Assembly: GCA_002386405.1 (NCBI GenBank)
Contig: DGIP01000342.1
Span: forward strand, 1-10,618
DNA length: 10,618 nt
Direction of reading: 5' to 3'
Source: Stenotrophomonas maltophilia
GTDB lineage: Bacteria; Pseudomonadota; Gammaproteobacteria; Xanthomonadales; Xanthomonadaceae
Shown here: one piece after another, positions 1 through 7,091 of the stretch
Numbering within the stretch: the stretch's first letter is position 1
Layout of the letters: each line of letters opens with the position of its first letter
Position numbers and translations under genes: made by a program
The notes under the pieces: generated by a model
Database searches by the model: none
What the model saw: only the letters and a program-made list of their open reading frames with translations
Told to the model about the DNA's origin: nothing

Positions 1-546
1 CTGGCCCTGGTACTTGCCGCCGCGATCCTTGTACGAGGTCTCGCAGATGTCGTCGCTGTCAGCCTGGAAGAACAGCATCTGGGCCACGCCTTCGTTGGCG
101 TAGATGCGCGCCGGCAGCGGCGTGGTGTTGCTGAATTCCAGGGTCACGTGGCCTTCCCACTCCGGTTCCAGCGGGGTCACGTTGACGATGATGCCGCAGC
201 GCGCGTAGGTGCTCTTGCCCAGGCACACCACCAGGGTGTCGCGCGGAATGCGGAAATACTCCACCGTGCGCGCCAGCGCGAAGCTGTTGGGCGGGATGAT
301 GCACTCGTCGCCCACGATGTCCACGAAGCTGCCCGGGTCGAAGTGCTTGGGGTCGACGATGGTGGAGTTGATGTTGGTGAACACCTTGAACTCGCGCGAG
401 CAGCGCACGTCGTAACCGTAGCTGGAAGTGCCGTAGCTGACGATGCGCTGGCCATTGGCCTGCTTGACCTGGCCGGCTTCGAACGGCTCGATCATGGCCT
501 GCTGCTCGGACATGCGGCGGATCCAACGGTCACTCTTGATGCTCAT
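1..546 (-). CDS. dcd: dCTP deaminase (3' end outside window)
   Basis: Hydrolyses dCTP to dUTP and ammonia in the cytoplasm, feeding dUTP to dUTPase and thymidylate synthesis. The 182 codons present read [21 protein letters not shown] onward. The catalytic neighbourhood of the trimeric dCTP deaminase/dUTPase fold is intact: GKSTYAR at residues 110-116 (S112 and R116 match the nucleotide-binding Ser and Arg of E. coli Dcd) and VTLEFSN at 134-140, whose E137 matches the catalytic Glu. The last visible residues are GGKYQGQ, so only about seven residues of the roughly 189-residue family length are missing. The ATG at 546-544 has an AGGA Shine-Dalgarno (556-553) six bases upstream. It lies 39 bases downstream of apbC on the same strand with no terminator between, so the two are probably cotranscribed. 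Identification is by recognised family sequence and is very secure. Confidence 0.97.
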   Translation of the reverse strand, partial: MSIKSDRWIRRMSEQQAMIEPFEAGQVKQANGQRIVSYGTSSYGYDVRCSREFKVFTNINSTIVDPKHFDPGSFVDIVGDECIIPPNSFALARTVEYFRIPRDTLVVCLGKSTYARCGIIVNVTPLEPEWEGHVTLEFSNTTPLPARIYANEGVAQMLFFQADSDDICETSYKDRGGKYQGQ

Positions 547-585
547 GGGCGGTCCTGGGTGCGGGAATGGGCGATTCTAAAGCGA

Positions 586-1443
586 TCAGAGCAGCGAAGA
601 CAGGATCGGAATGCTGGCGCGCGGACGCTTGGCCACTTCCTCCACCAGCCGTTCGGCGGCACGCAGGTAAGCCTGCGCGGCCGGCGATTCCGGGGCGGCG
701 GCGGTGATCGGGGTGCCGGCATCGCCCTGCTCGCGGATGCCGATATCCAGCGGCAGCGAGCCCAGCAGCGGCACGCCGTACTGCGCGGCCATGCGCTCGC
801 CACCGCCTTCGCCGAACAGGTGTTCGATGTGGCCGCAGTTGCTGCAGGTGTGCACGGCCATGTTCTCGACGATGCCCAGCACCGGCACCTCCACCTTCTC
901 GAACATCTTCAGCGCCTTCTTCGCATCCAGCGTGGCGATGTCCTGCGGGGTGGTCACGATCACCGCGCCGGCCAGCGGAATCTTCTGGGTCAGGGTCAGC
1001 TGGATGTCGCCGGTGCCAGGCGGCAGGTCGATCAGCAGGTAATCCAGGTCATCCCAGAGGGTGTCGTTGAAGAACTGGGTCATGGCCGAGGTGGCCATCG
1101 GACCGCGCCAGATCATCGGCGTCTCGTCTTCGATCAGGTAACCGATCGACATGGTTTCCACGCCGAACGCGCGCAGCGGTTCGATCGATTTGTTGTCCGG
1201 GCTTTCCGGGCGGCCACTCAGGCCCAGCATCATCGGCACGCTGGGGCCGTAGATGTCGGCATCCAGCAGCCCGACCCGGGCACCCAGGCGGGCCAGCGCC
1301 ACGGCCAGGTTCACCGCCGTGGTGGATTTGCCCACCCCGCCCTTGCCCGACCCGACCGCGATCACGTTGCGGACGCGCGGATGAAGGGTCAGGCCCTTCT
1401 GCACCTGGCTGGCATGGGGACGTCGAGACGGGCTGGCACTCAC
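586..1443 (-). CDS. apbC: Mrp/ApbC/NBP35-family iron-sulfur carrier ATPase
   Basis: Cytoplasmic P-loop ATPase that binds a transferable Fe-S cluster at a dimer interface and delivers it to apo-proteins. In 285 residues I see the deviant Walker A GKGGVGKS (33-40), switch I DADIYGPS (61-68), the Walker B/switch II segment DLPPGTGD (139-146) and the cluster-binding pair CSNC (C200 and C203). All key residues are present. The protein lacks the N-terminal DUF59-type extension of many Mrp proteins: only about 25 residues precede the first beta strand. The start is a GTG at 1443-1441, with GGAG at 1455-1452 eight bases upstream. dcd follows after 39 bases. In Pseudomonas, apbC and dcd also sit side by side, with metG divergent upstream. 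Here the divergent neighbour is instead a TonB receptor. Family assignment is very secure; the exact Fe-S client proteins are not known from sequence. Confidence 0.96.
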   Translation of the reverse strand: MSASPSRRPHASQVQKGLTLHPRVRNVIAVGSGKGGVGKSTTAVNLAVALARLGARVGLLDADIYGPSVPMMLGLSGRPESPDNKSIEPLRAFGVETMSIGYLIEDETPMIWRGPMATSAMTQFFNDTLWDDLDYLLIDLPPGTGDIQLTLTQKIPLAGAVIVTTPQDIATLDAKKALKMFEKVEVPVLGIVENMAVHTCSNCGHIEHLFGEGGGERMAAQYGVPLLGSLPLDIGIREQGDAGTPITAAAPESPAAQAYLRAAERLVEEVAKRPRASIPILSSLL

Positions 1444-1481
1444 TGCGGGAACTCCGGAAAAGCCGAACGGGACAGCCCGCC

Positions 1482-1487
1482 ACTATA
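1482..1487 (-). promoter_or_regulatory. Candidate -10 box for apbC-dcd
   Basis: On the minus strand this reads TATAGT (five of six to TATAAT), preceded directly by TG. It would place the transcript start around 1475, about 32 bases before the apbC GTG. No good -35 hexamer is found at 16-18 bases, so the call rests on the -10 sequence and its position only. Confidence 0.35.
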
Positions 1488-1635
1488 CAGGGCGCGCCTG
1501 CGTCGCCCGGCCGTTGTCCTGCCCTGTCCTGGTGCTGTCCCGGAGGCGATGTTGACGTCATCGACAGGTCAGGAACGGGTTCCGCGGTGCGATGCGGCCA
1601 AAAAATGAACCGTGCATCCGTCACAGTACGGAGGA

Positions 1636-1657
1636 AATGGTTTCATCGAAAACCATT
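1636..1657. repeat. 8-bp perfect inverted repeat in AT-rich intergenic DNA
   Basis: AATGGTTT (1636-1643) and AAACCATT (1650-1657) are perfect reverse complements around the six-base centre CATCGA. The element lies about 190 bases upstream of apbC and 255 bases upstream of the receptor gene, roughly 90 bases before the receptor's TTGACA box. It could be an operator for a dimeric regulator or an RNA hairpin if transcribed. No T-tract follows, so it is not a terminator. The repeat is visible; its function is unknown. Confidence 0.55.
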
Positions 1658-1748
1658 ATGAAGCCTTTATTTTTCAACGCCTTACAGCTCAAATGAGAAC
1701 GAAAGCTCGCCTTTGCCTATCTTGTCTTTATGACCTCTTGATGAACAG

Positions 1749-1777
1749 TTGACAGGGCGCGTTAAGGCCGTGTTAAC
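1749..1777 (+). promoter_or_regulatory. Probable sigma70-type promoter of the TonB receptor, overlapping a GTTAA dyad
   Basis: A perfect TTGACA -35 (1749-1754) is followed after 17 bases by GTTAAC (1772-1777), a poor -10 that shares only the TAA core at positions 3-5. Transcription would begin near 1784. GTTAA at 1761-1765 and TTAAC at 1773-1777 form a 5-bp dyad over the spacer and -10. GTTAA also recurs directly at an 11-base period (1761 and 1772). A perfect -35 with a weak, dyad-covered -10 suggests regulated expression, but no factor can be named. Confidence 0.5.
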
Positions 1778-1787
1778 CTCGAATCAT

Positions 1788-1825
1788 CAGCTCGTGAAGC
1801 TGGTGAACAGGGGGCAGTCACTGCC
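1788..1825 (+). promoter_or_regulatory. Two short stem-loops in the receptor 5' leader
   Basis: CAGCT (1788-1792) pairs with AGCTG (1798-1802) around a five-base loop. GGCAG (1813-1817) pairs with CTGCC (1821-1825) around TCA. If the promoter at 1749 is correct, both lie near the 5' end of a leader of about 130 bases. They may stabilise the mRNA or be regulatory. Short stems of this size also occur by chance in GC-rich DNA. Confidence 0.3.
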
Positions 1826-1898
1826 AAGACCTGATCCGAGGGCACACGGAGACGCCTGCTGGTCCATGTCACCGGTGTTTGACGCAATCGATCGTTCC

Positions 1899-1906
1899 AA
1901 GGGGAT
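1899..1906 (+). promoter_or_regulatory. Ribosome-binding site of the TonB receptor
   Basis: AAGGGGAT ends its purine core eight bases before the first ATG at 1913. A second ATG follows immediately (M-M-N-R-K). The spacing favours the first ATG, and both give the same signal peptide. Confidence 0.65.
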
Positions 1907-1912
1907 CCACAC

Positions 1913-4891
1913 ATGATGAATCGCAAGTCGCTCAGCCGTAATCCGCTGAGCTTCGCCCTGGCCACCGCGATGGTGTTCGCGGCTTCGGCACCGGTGTTCG
2001 CACAGGACAGCACGGCGACCGAGACGGCTGAAGAAGCCGCCGCCAAGGCCAAGACCACCACGAACTTCGACACCGTGACCGTGACCGGTTCGCGCATCAG
2101 CAAGGACACCTTCAACTCGGTGTCGCCGGTGCAGGTCGTGACCCGCCAGGAATCGACCCTGGCCGGCTTCAACTCCACCACCGACATCCTGCAGAGCACC
2201 GCGGTCACCGCCGGCGCTTCGCAGATCAACAATGCGTACGGCGGCTACGTCACCGACGGCGGCCCGGGTGCCAATACCCTGGGTCTGCGCGGCCTCGGCC
2301 CGACCCGTACCCTGATCCTGCTGAACGGCCGCCGCGTGGCGCCGGCCGGCTCGCGTGGCGCGGTCGGCTCGGCCGACCTCAACGTGCTGCCGAACGCGAT
2401 CGTGGACCGCATCGAAATCCTGAAGGACGGCGCGTCGTCGATCTACGGCTCCGACGCGGTGGCCGGCGTCATCAACATCATCACCAAGACCAAGGTCGAT
2501 GGCGTTTCGTTCGAAGCGCAGCACAACGCCACCGACGGCGGTGGCGGCGACCAGCGCCGTTACTCGATCATGTTCGGCACCACTGGCGAGCGTTCGCACT
2601 TCTCCGGTTCGTACGAGTACTACACCCGTAACGACCTGAGCCTGCGCGACCGCGACTGGACCCGTTGCGCCACCGACAAGTACCGCGACATCGACGTGGG
2701 CGACTACTGGGGCAGCGGCGACTTCATCGACCCGCTGACCGGCAAGTCCAAGTGCTACACGCTGGATGCCGGCGGCGTCACCATCAACACCATCGGCACC
2801 AACACCCGCGCCGGCGTTGCCGCTCCGGGTACCAGTGGCACCCGCTTCAACCGCTGGCGCCCGAATGCAGCCGTCACCACCGGCCTGGTCGGTTTCGAAG
2901 GCGTGAGCACCTACTCGCGCGATACCTTCGACGACGCGATGCTGAACCAGTCGCTGATCTCGCCGGCCAAGACCCACACCCTGTTCTTCCAGGGCGGCGT
3001 GGACATCGGCGTGCTGGGTGATGCCGAGCTGTACTACGAGTTCCTGGGCAACAAGCGCAAGTCCACCCAGACCGGCTACCGCCAGCTGTCGCTGGACTAC
3101 GCCGTGGGCAGCCCGCTGATCCCGGCCAACCTGGCCGACAGCGTCGCCGGCCCGGCGACCAACCTGACCAATGGCCAGCCCATGGGCGTGCGCGCCTTCA
3201 TCGGCTTCGGCAATGACCAGAGCAAGCAGAACGTCGACTACTACCGCTTCAACGCCGGCCTGCGTGGCAACCTGGGCTCGGAGTGGAAGTACGACTTCAA
3301 CGTGATGCATTCGGACAACAACGCCGATTACACCTTCCAGAGCTTCCTGACCAGCCGCCTGGCGCAGAGCCTGAACGTGGTGTCCAACGGTGCCGGCGGC
3401 TTCTCGTGCGTCGACCCGTCCAACGGCTGCATCGCGGCCCCGGCGCTGAACACCAACACCATTGGTGGCAACCTGCCGTCTGACTGGAAGAACTGGGTGT
3501 TCGTGCCGGTCACCGGCAACACCAAGTACAAGGAAGACACGGTCAACTTCAACGTCAACGGCCCGCTGTTCGACATGCCGCAGGGCACCGCCGCCGGTGC
3601 GTTCGGCGTGGAGTACCGCAAGGCCAAGATCGACGACAGCCCGTCGCAGTACTCGGTCGACGGCGACCTGTTCAACCTGACCTCGGCCGCCCCGACCCGC
3701 GGCAGCGACTCGGTGATCGAAGCCTACGGCGAACTGGAACTGCCGCTGCTGTCGGGCGTCACTGCCGCCGAAGAGCTGACGGTCAACCTGTCCGGCCGTT
3801 ACACCGATTACAAGTCCTACGGTTCGGATGAGACCTACAAGATCGGCGGCCTGTGGACCCCGGTGAAGTGGCTGTCGTTCCGCGCGTCCTACGGCACTTC
3901 CTACCGCGCCCCGGCGCTGTACGAACAGTTCCTGGGCGGCACCACCGGCTTCCTGGGCAGCACCTCCGATCCCTGCAACGAATACGGCGATCGTGATCCG
4001 TCCTCGCTGCGCTACCAGAACTGCGCCTCGCTGGGCCTGCCGACCGACTTCACCGCCACCTCGGGCGTGACCGTGATCACCCAGGGTGGTGCGGAAACCG
4101 GCCTGAAGGCGGAAACGTCCACCGCCAAGACCCTCGGCATGGTGCTGCAGCCGGAATTCGGCAGTGGCTTCGGTGACCTGTCCTTCGCTGTCGATTACTT
4201 CGACATCAAGGTCGAGAACGGCGTGCAGGACGCTGGCGGCGCCGGCATCCTGGCCGCGTGCTACGGCAGCTCCACCGCCGACTTCACCGCCGGCAACGGC
4301 CTGTGCCGCCTGGTCGACCGCAACCCGCTGACCAACGCGCTGACCGTCACCAACGGCTTCATCAACGTGTCCACCGACAAGGTGCGCGGCCTGGACTTCA
4401 CCCTGCGTTATGTCCGCGACATCGGGCCGGGCGAATTCCGCACCACCACCCAGTTCACCCACTACATCGAACAGTCCAGCAAGATCTTCCCGGACGATCC
4501 GCTGGTGAACTACGCGGGCATGCTGCGCAACCCGAAGAACACCGCCACGATGGACCTGGCGTACAAGTGGAAGGAATGGCAGGTCCGCTACGGTATCGAC
4601 TGGACCGACAAGATGGACAGCTACGCCTACTACGAGGCCAACAACCCGGGCCTGTTCGACCCGGCGACCTCGCCGTACAAGATCTACACCCCGAACTACT
4701 TCCTGCAGTCGTTCTCTGTGCAGTACGACGCGGACAAGTGGTCGGTCACCGGCGGCGTGCGCAACCTGGCGGACAAGGAACCGCCGACCATTTCCCAGGG
4801 TGTGTACAACACCGTCGGCAATGCGTTGCTGTACAGCGGCTTTGATTACTGGGGTCGCCAGTACTTCCTGAACGTCACCTACTCGTTCTGA
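1913..4891 (+). CDS. TonB-dependent outer-membrane receptor
   Basis: A 992-residue gated outer-membrane transporter that takes up a ligand using TonB-ExbBD energy. A basic N-terminus and hydrophobic stretch end in APVFA, predicting signal-peptidase cleavage after A30. An acidic/Ala-rich segment follows, then the TonB-box-like DTVTVTGSRI (53-62). The plug domain (about 66-195) has the hallmark strings GLGPTRTLILLNGRRV and the segment RIEILKDGASSIYGSDAVAG (residues 166-185). The rest is beta-barrel, with the typical YRAPALYEQF near 664-673 and a C-terminal strand ending in Phe (YFLNVTYSF). There is no carboxypeptidase-like N-terminal (Oar/SusC) domain. All eight cysteines form four close pairs (252/281, 499/506, 688/704, 783/798), probably loop disulfides in the oxidising envelope. 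Codons are strongly biased to C/G endings, consistent with high expression. The S9 peptidase follows 94 bases downstream across a terminator-like hairpin, hinting at a peptide ligand, but the substrate cannot be read from sequence. Confidence 0.95.
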   Translation: MMNRKSLSRNPLSFALATAMVFAASAPVFAQDSTATETAEEAAAKAKTTTNFDTVTVTGSRISKDTFNSVSPVQVVTRQESTLAGFNSTTDILQSTAVTAGASQINNAYGGYVTDGGPGANTLGLRGLGPTRTLILLNGRRVAPAGSRGAVGSADLNVLPNAIVDRIEILKDGASSIYGSDAVAGVINIITKTKVDGVSFEAQHNATDGGGGDQRRYSIMFGTTGERSHFSGSYEYYTRNDLSLRDRDWTRCATDKYRDIDVGDYWGSGDFIDPLTGKSKCYTLDAGGVTINTIGTNTRAGVAAPGTSGTRFNRWRPNAAVTTGLVGFEGVSTYSRDTFDDAMLNQSLISPAKTHTLFFQGGVDIGVLGDAELYYEFLGNKRKSTQTGYRQLSLDYAVGSPLIPANLADSVAGPATNLTNGQPMGVRAFIGFGNDQSKQNVDYYRFNAGLRGNLGSEWKYDFNVMHSDNNADYTFQSFLTSRLAQSLNVVSNGAGGFSCVDPSNGCIAAPALNTNTIGGNLPSDWKNWVFVPVTGNTKYKEDTVNFNVNGPLFDMPQGTAAGAFGVEYRKAKIDDSPSQYSVDGDLFNLTSAAPTRGSDSVIEAYGELELPLLSGVTAAEELTVNLSGRYTDYKSYGSDETYKIGGLWTPVKWLSFRASYGTSYRAPALYEQFLGGTTGFLGSTSDPCNEYGDRDPSSLRYQNCASLGLPTDFTATSGVTVITQGGAETGLKAETSTAKTLGMVLQPEFGSGFGDLSFAVDYFDIKVENGVQDAGGAGILAACYGSSTADFTAGNGLCRLVDRNPLTNALTVTNGFINVSTDKVRGLDFTLRYVRDIGPGEFRTTTQFTHYIEQSSKIFPDDPLVNYAGMLRNPKNTATMDLAYKWKEWQVRYGIDWTDKMDSYAYYEANNPGLFDPATSPYKIYTPNYFLQSFSVQYDADKWSVTGGVRNLADKEPPTISQGVYNTVGNALLYSGFDYWGRQYFLNVTYSF

Positions 4892-4901
4892 TCCCGCTTC
4901 G

Positions 4902-4932
4902 CGAGCCGCCGCCCTTCGGGGCGGCGGTCTCG
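4902..4932 (+). terminator. TTCG-loop hairpin after the TonB receptor gene
   Basis: CCGCCGCCC (4906-4914) and GGGCGGCGG (4919-4927) form a perfect 9-bp stem on a TTCG tetraloop. It is extended by CGAG/CTCG (4902-4905 with 4929-4932) past a one-base bulge. It begins 10 bases after the stop codon. Only a short TTT follows, so it may be a leaky terminator or an mRNA-stabilising structure rather than a complete stop before the S9 peptidase. Confidence 0.7.
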
Positions 4933-4974
4933 TTTCCGGCCCTGGTAAACCGGTGGTCGGCCCGCTCCATGAAC

Positions 4975-4979
4975 AGAGG
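4975..4979 (+). promoter_or_regulatory. Ribosome-binding site deciding the S9 peptidase start
   Basis: AGAGG lies six bases before the ATG at 4986. This supports that ATG over the in-frame GTG at 4953, which would put eleven polar residues ahead of the signal peptide. Confidence 0.65.
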
Positions 4980-4985
4980 TCATCA

Positions 4986-7016
4986 ATGAAACGGATTCTT
5001 CTGCTGGCCGCCCTGGCCAGTGCTTCCTCGCTCCTGCACGCCAAGCCGGTGGCACCGACCATCGAGCAGATGGCCGCCTTCCCGGCCATTTCCAGCCTTT
5101 CACTCTCTCCCGATGGCAAGCACATCGCCGGCCTGCGCGCCAATGGCGAAGAGCGTGTCATCGTGGTCTGGGAAACCAATGCCCTGGACAGGGCGCCCAC
5201 CGTGATCGGTGCCGGCCGCATGAAGTTCCAGGGCGTGAGCTTCATCAAGAACGGCCTGTTGGCCGTCACCCTGTGGCAGCCCTACGACCTGCGTACCGAC
5301 CGGGTCAACAAGACCTTCATCAGCAAGTTCTTCATCACCGACATCGAAGGCAAGCAGTGGAAGGAGCCGATCACCCCGGCCCGCGCCGCCAGCCGCAATG
5401 AAGAGCTCGAGCAGGCCCTGTCCAACTCCACCGTGCTCGATACCCTGCCCAACGATCCGGACCACATCCTGGTGGTCAACGGCTCGGGCAGCAATTCCGG
5501 TGACGTGTACAAGGTCAACCTGCGCAGCTTCACCTCCCAGCGCATCCAGAAAACCGAAGAGCGCGTGGCCGGTTATGTCACCGACCTCAACAGCGAACTG
5601 CGCGCGCGCCTGCGCCAGGACGTGGACGGGACCGGCGCGTACATCGCCACCGAATTCCGCAACCCGGCCACCGGTTCGTGGGAAGAGCACTTCCGTTCGC
5701 ACGTGAAGGATCGCGACATCAACCAGGTGGTCGGCTTCGCCGACGACCCCAACATCGCCTTCATCCAGAGCAACGTGGGCCGCGACAAGACGGTCATCTA
5801 CGAATACGACATCGCCGCGCGCAAGCAGAAGGAAGTGCTGTTCGAGCACAAGTTCTTCAACGCCGGCAGCGTGGTGATGAACCGCTACAGGAACGTTGAA
5901 GGCGTCCCGTTCGGCGCGCTGCTCGGCGTGGGCTACAGCGGCCCGCGCGAGAACGAGATCCAGTGGACCGACCCGACCTTCAAGGCGCTGGAACAGGGCC
6001 TGCGCCAGGCCCTGGGCATCCAGGCCAGCGAGGTCACCCTGGTCGATCCGGGCACCGGCCAGCGCGCCACCACCCAGCTCGACGGGGGCAAGTCGATCCG
6101 CCTGCTGGACTACAGCGCCAACCTGAAGACGTTCCTGGTGGTGGTGTCCGGCCCGTCCGACCCGCCGGCCTACTACCTGTTCAACAACGGCCAGCTGACC
6201 GAGCTGGCCAAGTCCTACCCGCAGATCGACCCGGCCGCGCTGGGCACGACCCGGTTGGTCTATTACAAGGCCCGCGACGGCCTGGACATTCCCGCCTTCC
6301 TGACCACGCCGAACACCGAGCTGTGCGGCGCCGGTCCGTGGAAGGCCGTTGTCCACCCGCACGGCGGCCCGTGGGCGCGCGACGGCATGGACTTCGACGG
6401 TTCCATGTGGGTGCCGCTGATGGCGTCGCGCTGCATGGCGGTGCTGCGCCCGCAGTTCCGCGGCTCGGCCGACTGGAGCCGCAAGCTGTGGATGGCCGGC
6501 GATGCCGAGTGGGGCCAGAAGATGCAGGACGACAAGGATGATGGCGCCAAGTGGATGATCGACCAGAAGATCGCCCAGCCCGGCCACATCGCCATGTTCG
6601 GCTTCTCCTACGGCGGTTATTCGGCATTCGCCGCCTCGGTGCGCCCCAACGGGCTGTACAAGTGCGCCATTGCCGGTGCCGGCGTGTCGGACATCAAGAA
6701 GATCTGGTCGCGGTTCTACACCAACCCGTTCTTCCGCCAGGCCCAGGCCAAGACGGTGGACGGCCTGAACCCGCTGGACAAGGCCGGCGAGATGAAGATC
6801 CCGCTGATGGTCTACCACGGCGACCGCGACCGCACCGTGCCGATCGAACAGTCCGAATGGTTCGTGGCCAAGGCGAAGAACTCCGGCCAGCCGGTGGAGT
6901 ACCACGCCATCGCCGACTACGCGCACGGCCCGGCCTGGACGCGCGCGATCATGGGCGACCAGCTGCGGCTGATCGATGATTACCTGGGCAAGGGGTGTGG
7001 TGGCGGCGGCCTGTAA
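4986..7016 (+). CDS. Secreted S9 family (prolyl oligopeptidase fold) serine peptidase
   Basis: A 676-residue serine peptidase that should cleave short peptides outside the cytoplasm. The N-terminus, a lysine and arginine followed by a leucine/alanine core ending LLHA, is a clear signal peptide with predicted cleavage after A19. No lipobox cysteine follows, so a soluble periplasmic or secreted protein is expected. Residues about 30-420 are the divergent beta-propeller half, with SLSPDGKHIAGL typical of S9 propeller blades. The C-terminal alpha/beta-hydrolase domain has the oxyanion segment HPHGGPWARD (458-467), nucleophile elbow GFSYGG (S541), HGDRDRTVP (D615) and DYAHG (H647), so the catalytic triad is complete. 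Length is normal for the family. The tail is glycine-rich (GKGCGGGGL). It lies 94 bases downstream of the receptor on the same strand, probably reached by readthrough of the intervening hairpin or from its own unrecognised promoter. Family certain; exact specificity (dipeptidyl-, acylaminoacyl- or oligopeptidase) not resolved. Confidence 0.94.
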   Translation: MKRILLLAALASASSLLHAKPVAPTIEQMAAFPAISSLSLSPDGKHIAGLRANGEERVIVVWETNALDRAPTVIGAGRMKFQGVSFIKNGLLAVTLWQPYDLRTDRVNKTFISKFFITDIEGKQWKEPITPARAASRNEELEQALSNSTVLDTLPNDPDHILVVNGSGSNSGDVYKVNLRSFTSQRIQKTEERVAGYVTDLNSELRARLRQDVDGTGAYIATEFRNPATGSWEEHFRSHVKDRDINQVVGFADDPNIAFIQSNVGRDKTVIYEYDIAARKQKEVLFEHKFFNAGSVVMNRYRNVEGVPFGALLGVGYSGPRENEIQWTDPTFKALEQGLRQALGIQASEVTLVDPGTGQRATTQLDGGKSIRLLDYSANLKTFLVVVSGPSDPPAYYLFNNGQLTELAKSYPQIDPAALGTTRLVYYKARDGLDIPAFLTTPNTELCGAGPWKAVVHPHGGPWARDGMDFDGSMWVPLMASRCMAVLRPQFRGSADWSRKLWMAGDAEWGQKMQDDKDDGAKWMIDQKIAQPGHIAMFGFSYGGYSAFAASVRPNGLYKCAIAGAGVSDIKKIWSRFYTNPFFRQAQAKTVDGLNPLDKAGEMKIPLMVYHGDRDRTVPIEQSEWFVAKAKNSGQPVEYHAIADYAHGPAWTRAIMGDQLRLIDDYLGKGCGGGGL

Positions 7017-7030
7017 CCGCCGCTGGAGGG

Positions 7031-7051
7031 CACCCGGCCTACGGTCGGGTG
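7031..7051. other. Stable hairpin between convergent genes
   Basis: CACCCGGCC (7031-7039) pairs with GGTCGGGTG (7043-7051) over the loop TAC, giving nine pairs including one G-T. It sits 14 bases after the S9 stop and 14 bases before the main terminator. It probably protects the 3' end or assists termination; on the minus strand it may help end the oxidoreductase transcript. Confidence 0.5.
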
Positions 7052-7065
7052 TTCCCATGATTATC

Positions 7066-7091
7066 GGCCACCTTCGGGTGGCCTTTTTTTT
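7066..7091 (+). terminator. Strong intrinsic terminator of the S9 peptidase unit
   Basis: GGCCACC (7066-7072), loop TTCG, and GGTGGCC (7077-7083) are followed at once by eight T residues (7084-7091): a textbook rho-independent terminator on the plus strand. Read from the minus strand, the same hairpin begins nine bases after the last codon of the convergent oxidoreductase but lacks a T-tract, so it should be weaker in that direction. Confidence 0.92.

Larger units (their letters stand above)
1444..1912. other. Intergenic region between divergent apbC and TonB-receptor units
   Basis: This 469-base stretch has no convincing gene. The apbC side (1444-1600) is GC-rich, with a TATAGT -10-like box on the minus strand and a TGACGTCA palindrome at 1553-1560. 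The middle (about 1600-1750) is the most AT-rich DNA in the window and carries an 8-bp inverted repeat. The right part holds a TTGACA promoter (1749) and a leader with small hairpins before the receptor ATG. A 19-codon frame at 1637-1696 follows a GGAGG sequence but is spaced only two bases from it, so I do not call it a gene. Confidence 0.7.

Noticed and set aside
148..1608. 486-residue plus-strand open frame across dcd and apbC
   Set aside because: It is opposite two unmistakable conserved genes, is Arg/His/Gly-rich with no recognisable domain, and is explained by the lack of stop codons in GC-rich antisense frames.
1637..1696. 19-codon ORF with GGAGG just upstream
   Set aside because: GGAGG is only two bases from the ATG, the start lies inside an inverted repeat, and there is no promoter clearly feeding it or any recognisable peptide.
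1687..1712. Possible Fur box around TGAGAAC in the AT-rich region
   Set aside because: Only one half-site-like heptamer is present; no symmetrical partner at the spacing of a 19-bp Fur box.
4953..4985. GTG start at 4953 for the S9 peptidase
   Set aside because: It would add eleven polar residues before the signal peptide, and the ATG at 4986 has a properly spaced AGAGG.
1787..5269. 1160-residue minus-strand open frame over the TonB receptor
   Set aside because: Low-complexity Val/Gly/Arg composition mirrors the receptor's codon bias, and it runs through the receptor promoter and terminator. No motif, RBS or family resemblance.
7031..7051. Possible Stenotrophomonas REP (SMAG, GTAG-type) element
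   Set aside because: GTAG occurs only on the minus strand and across the loop, not at a terminus next to a stem, and there is no second copy in the window.
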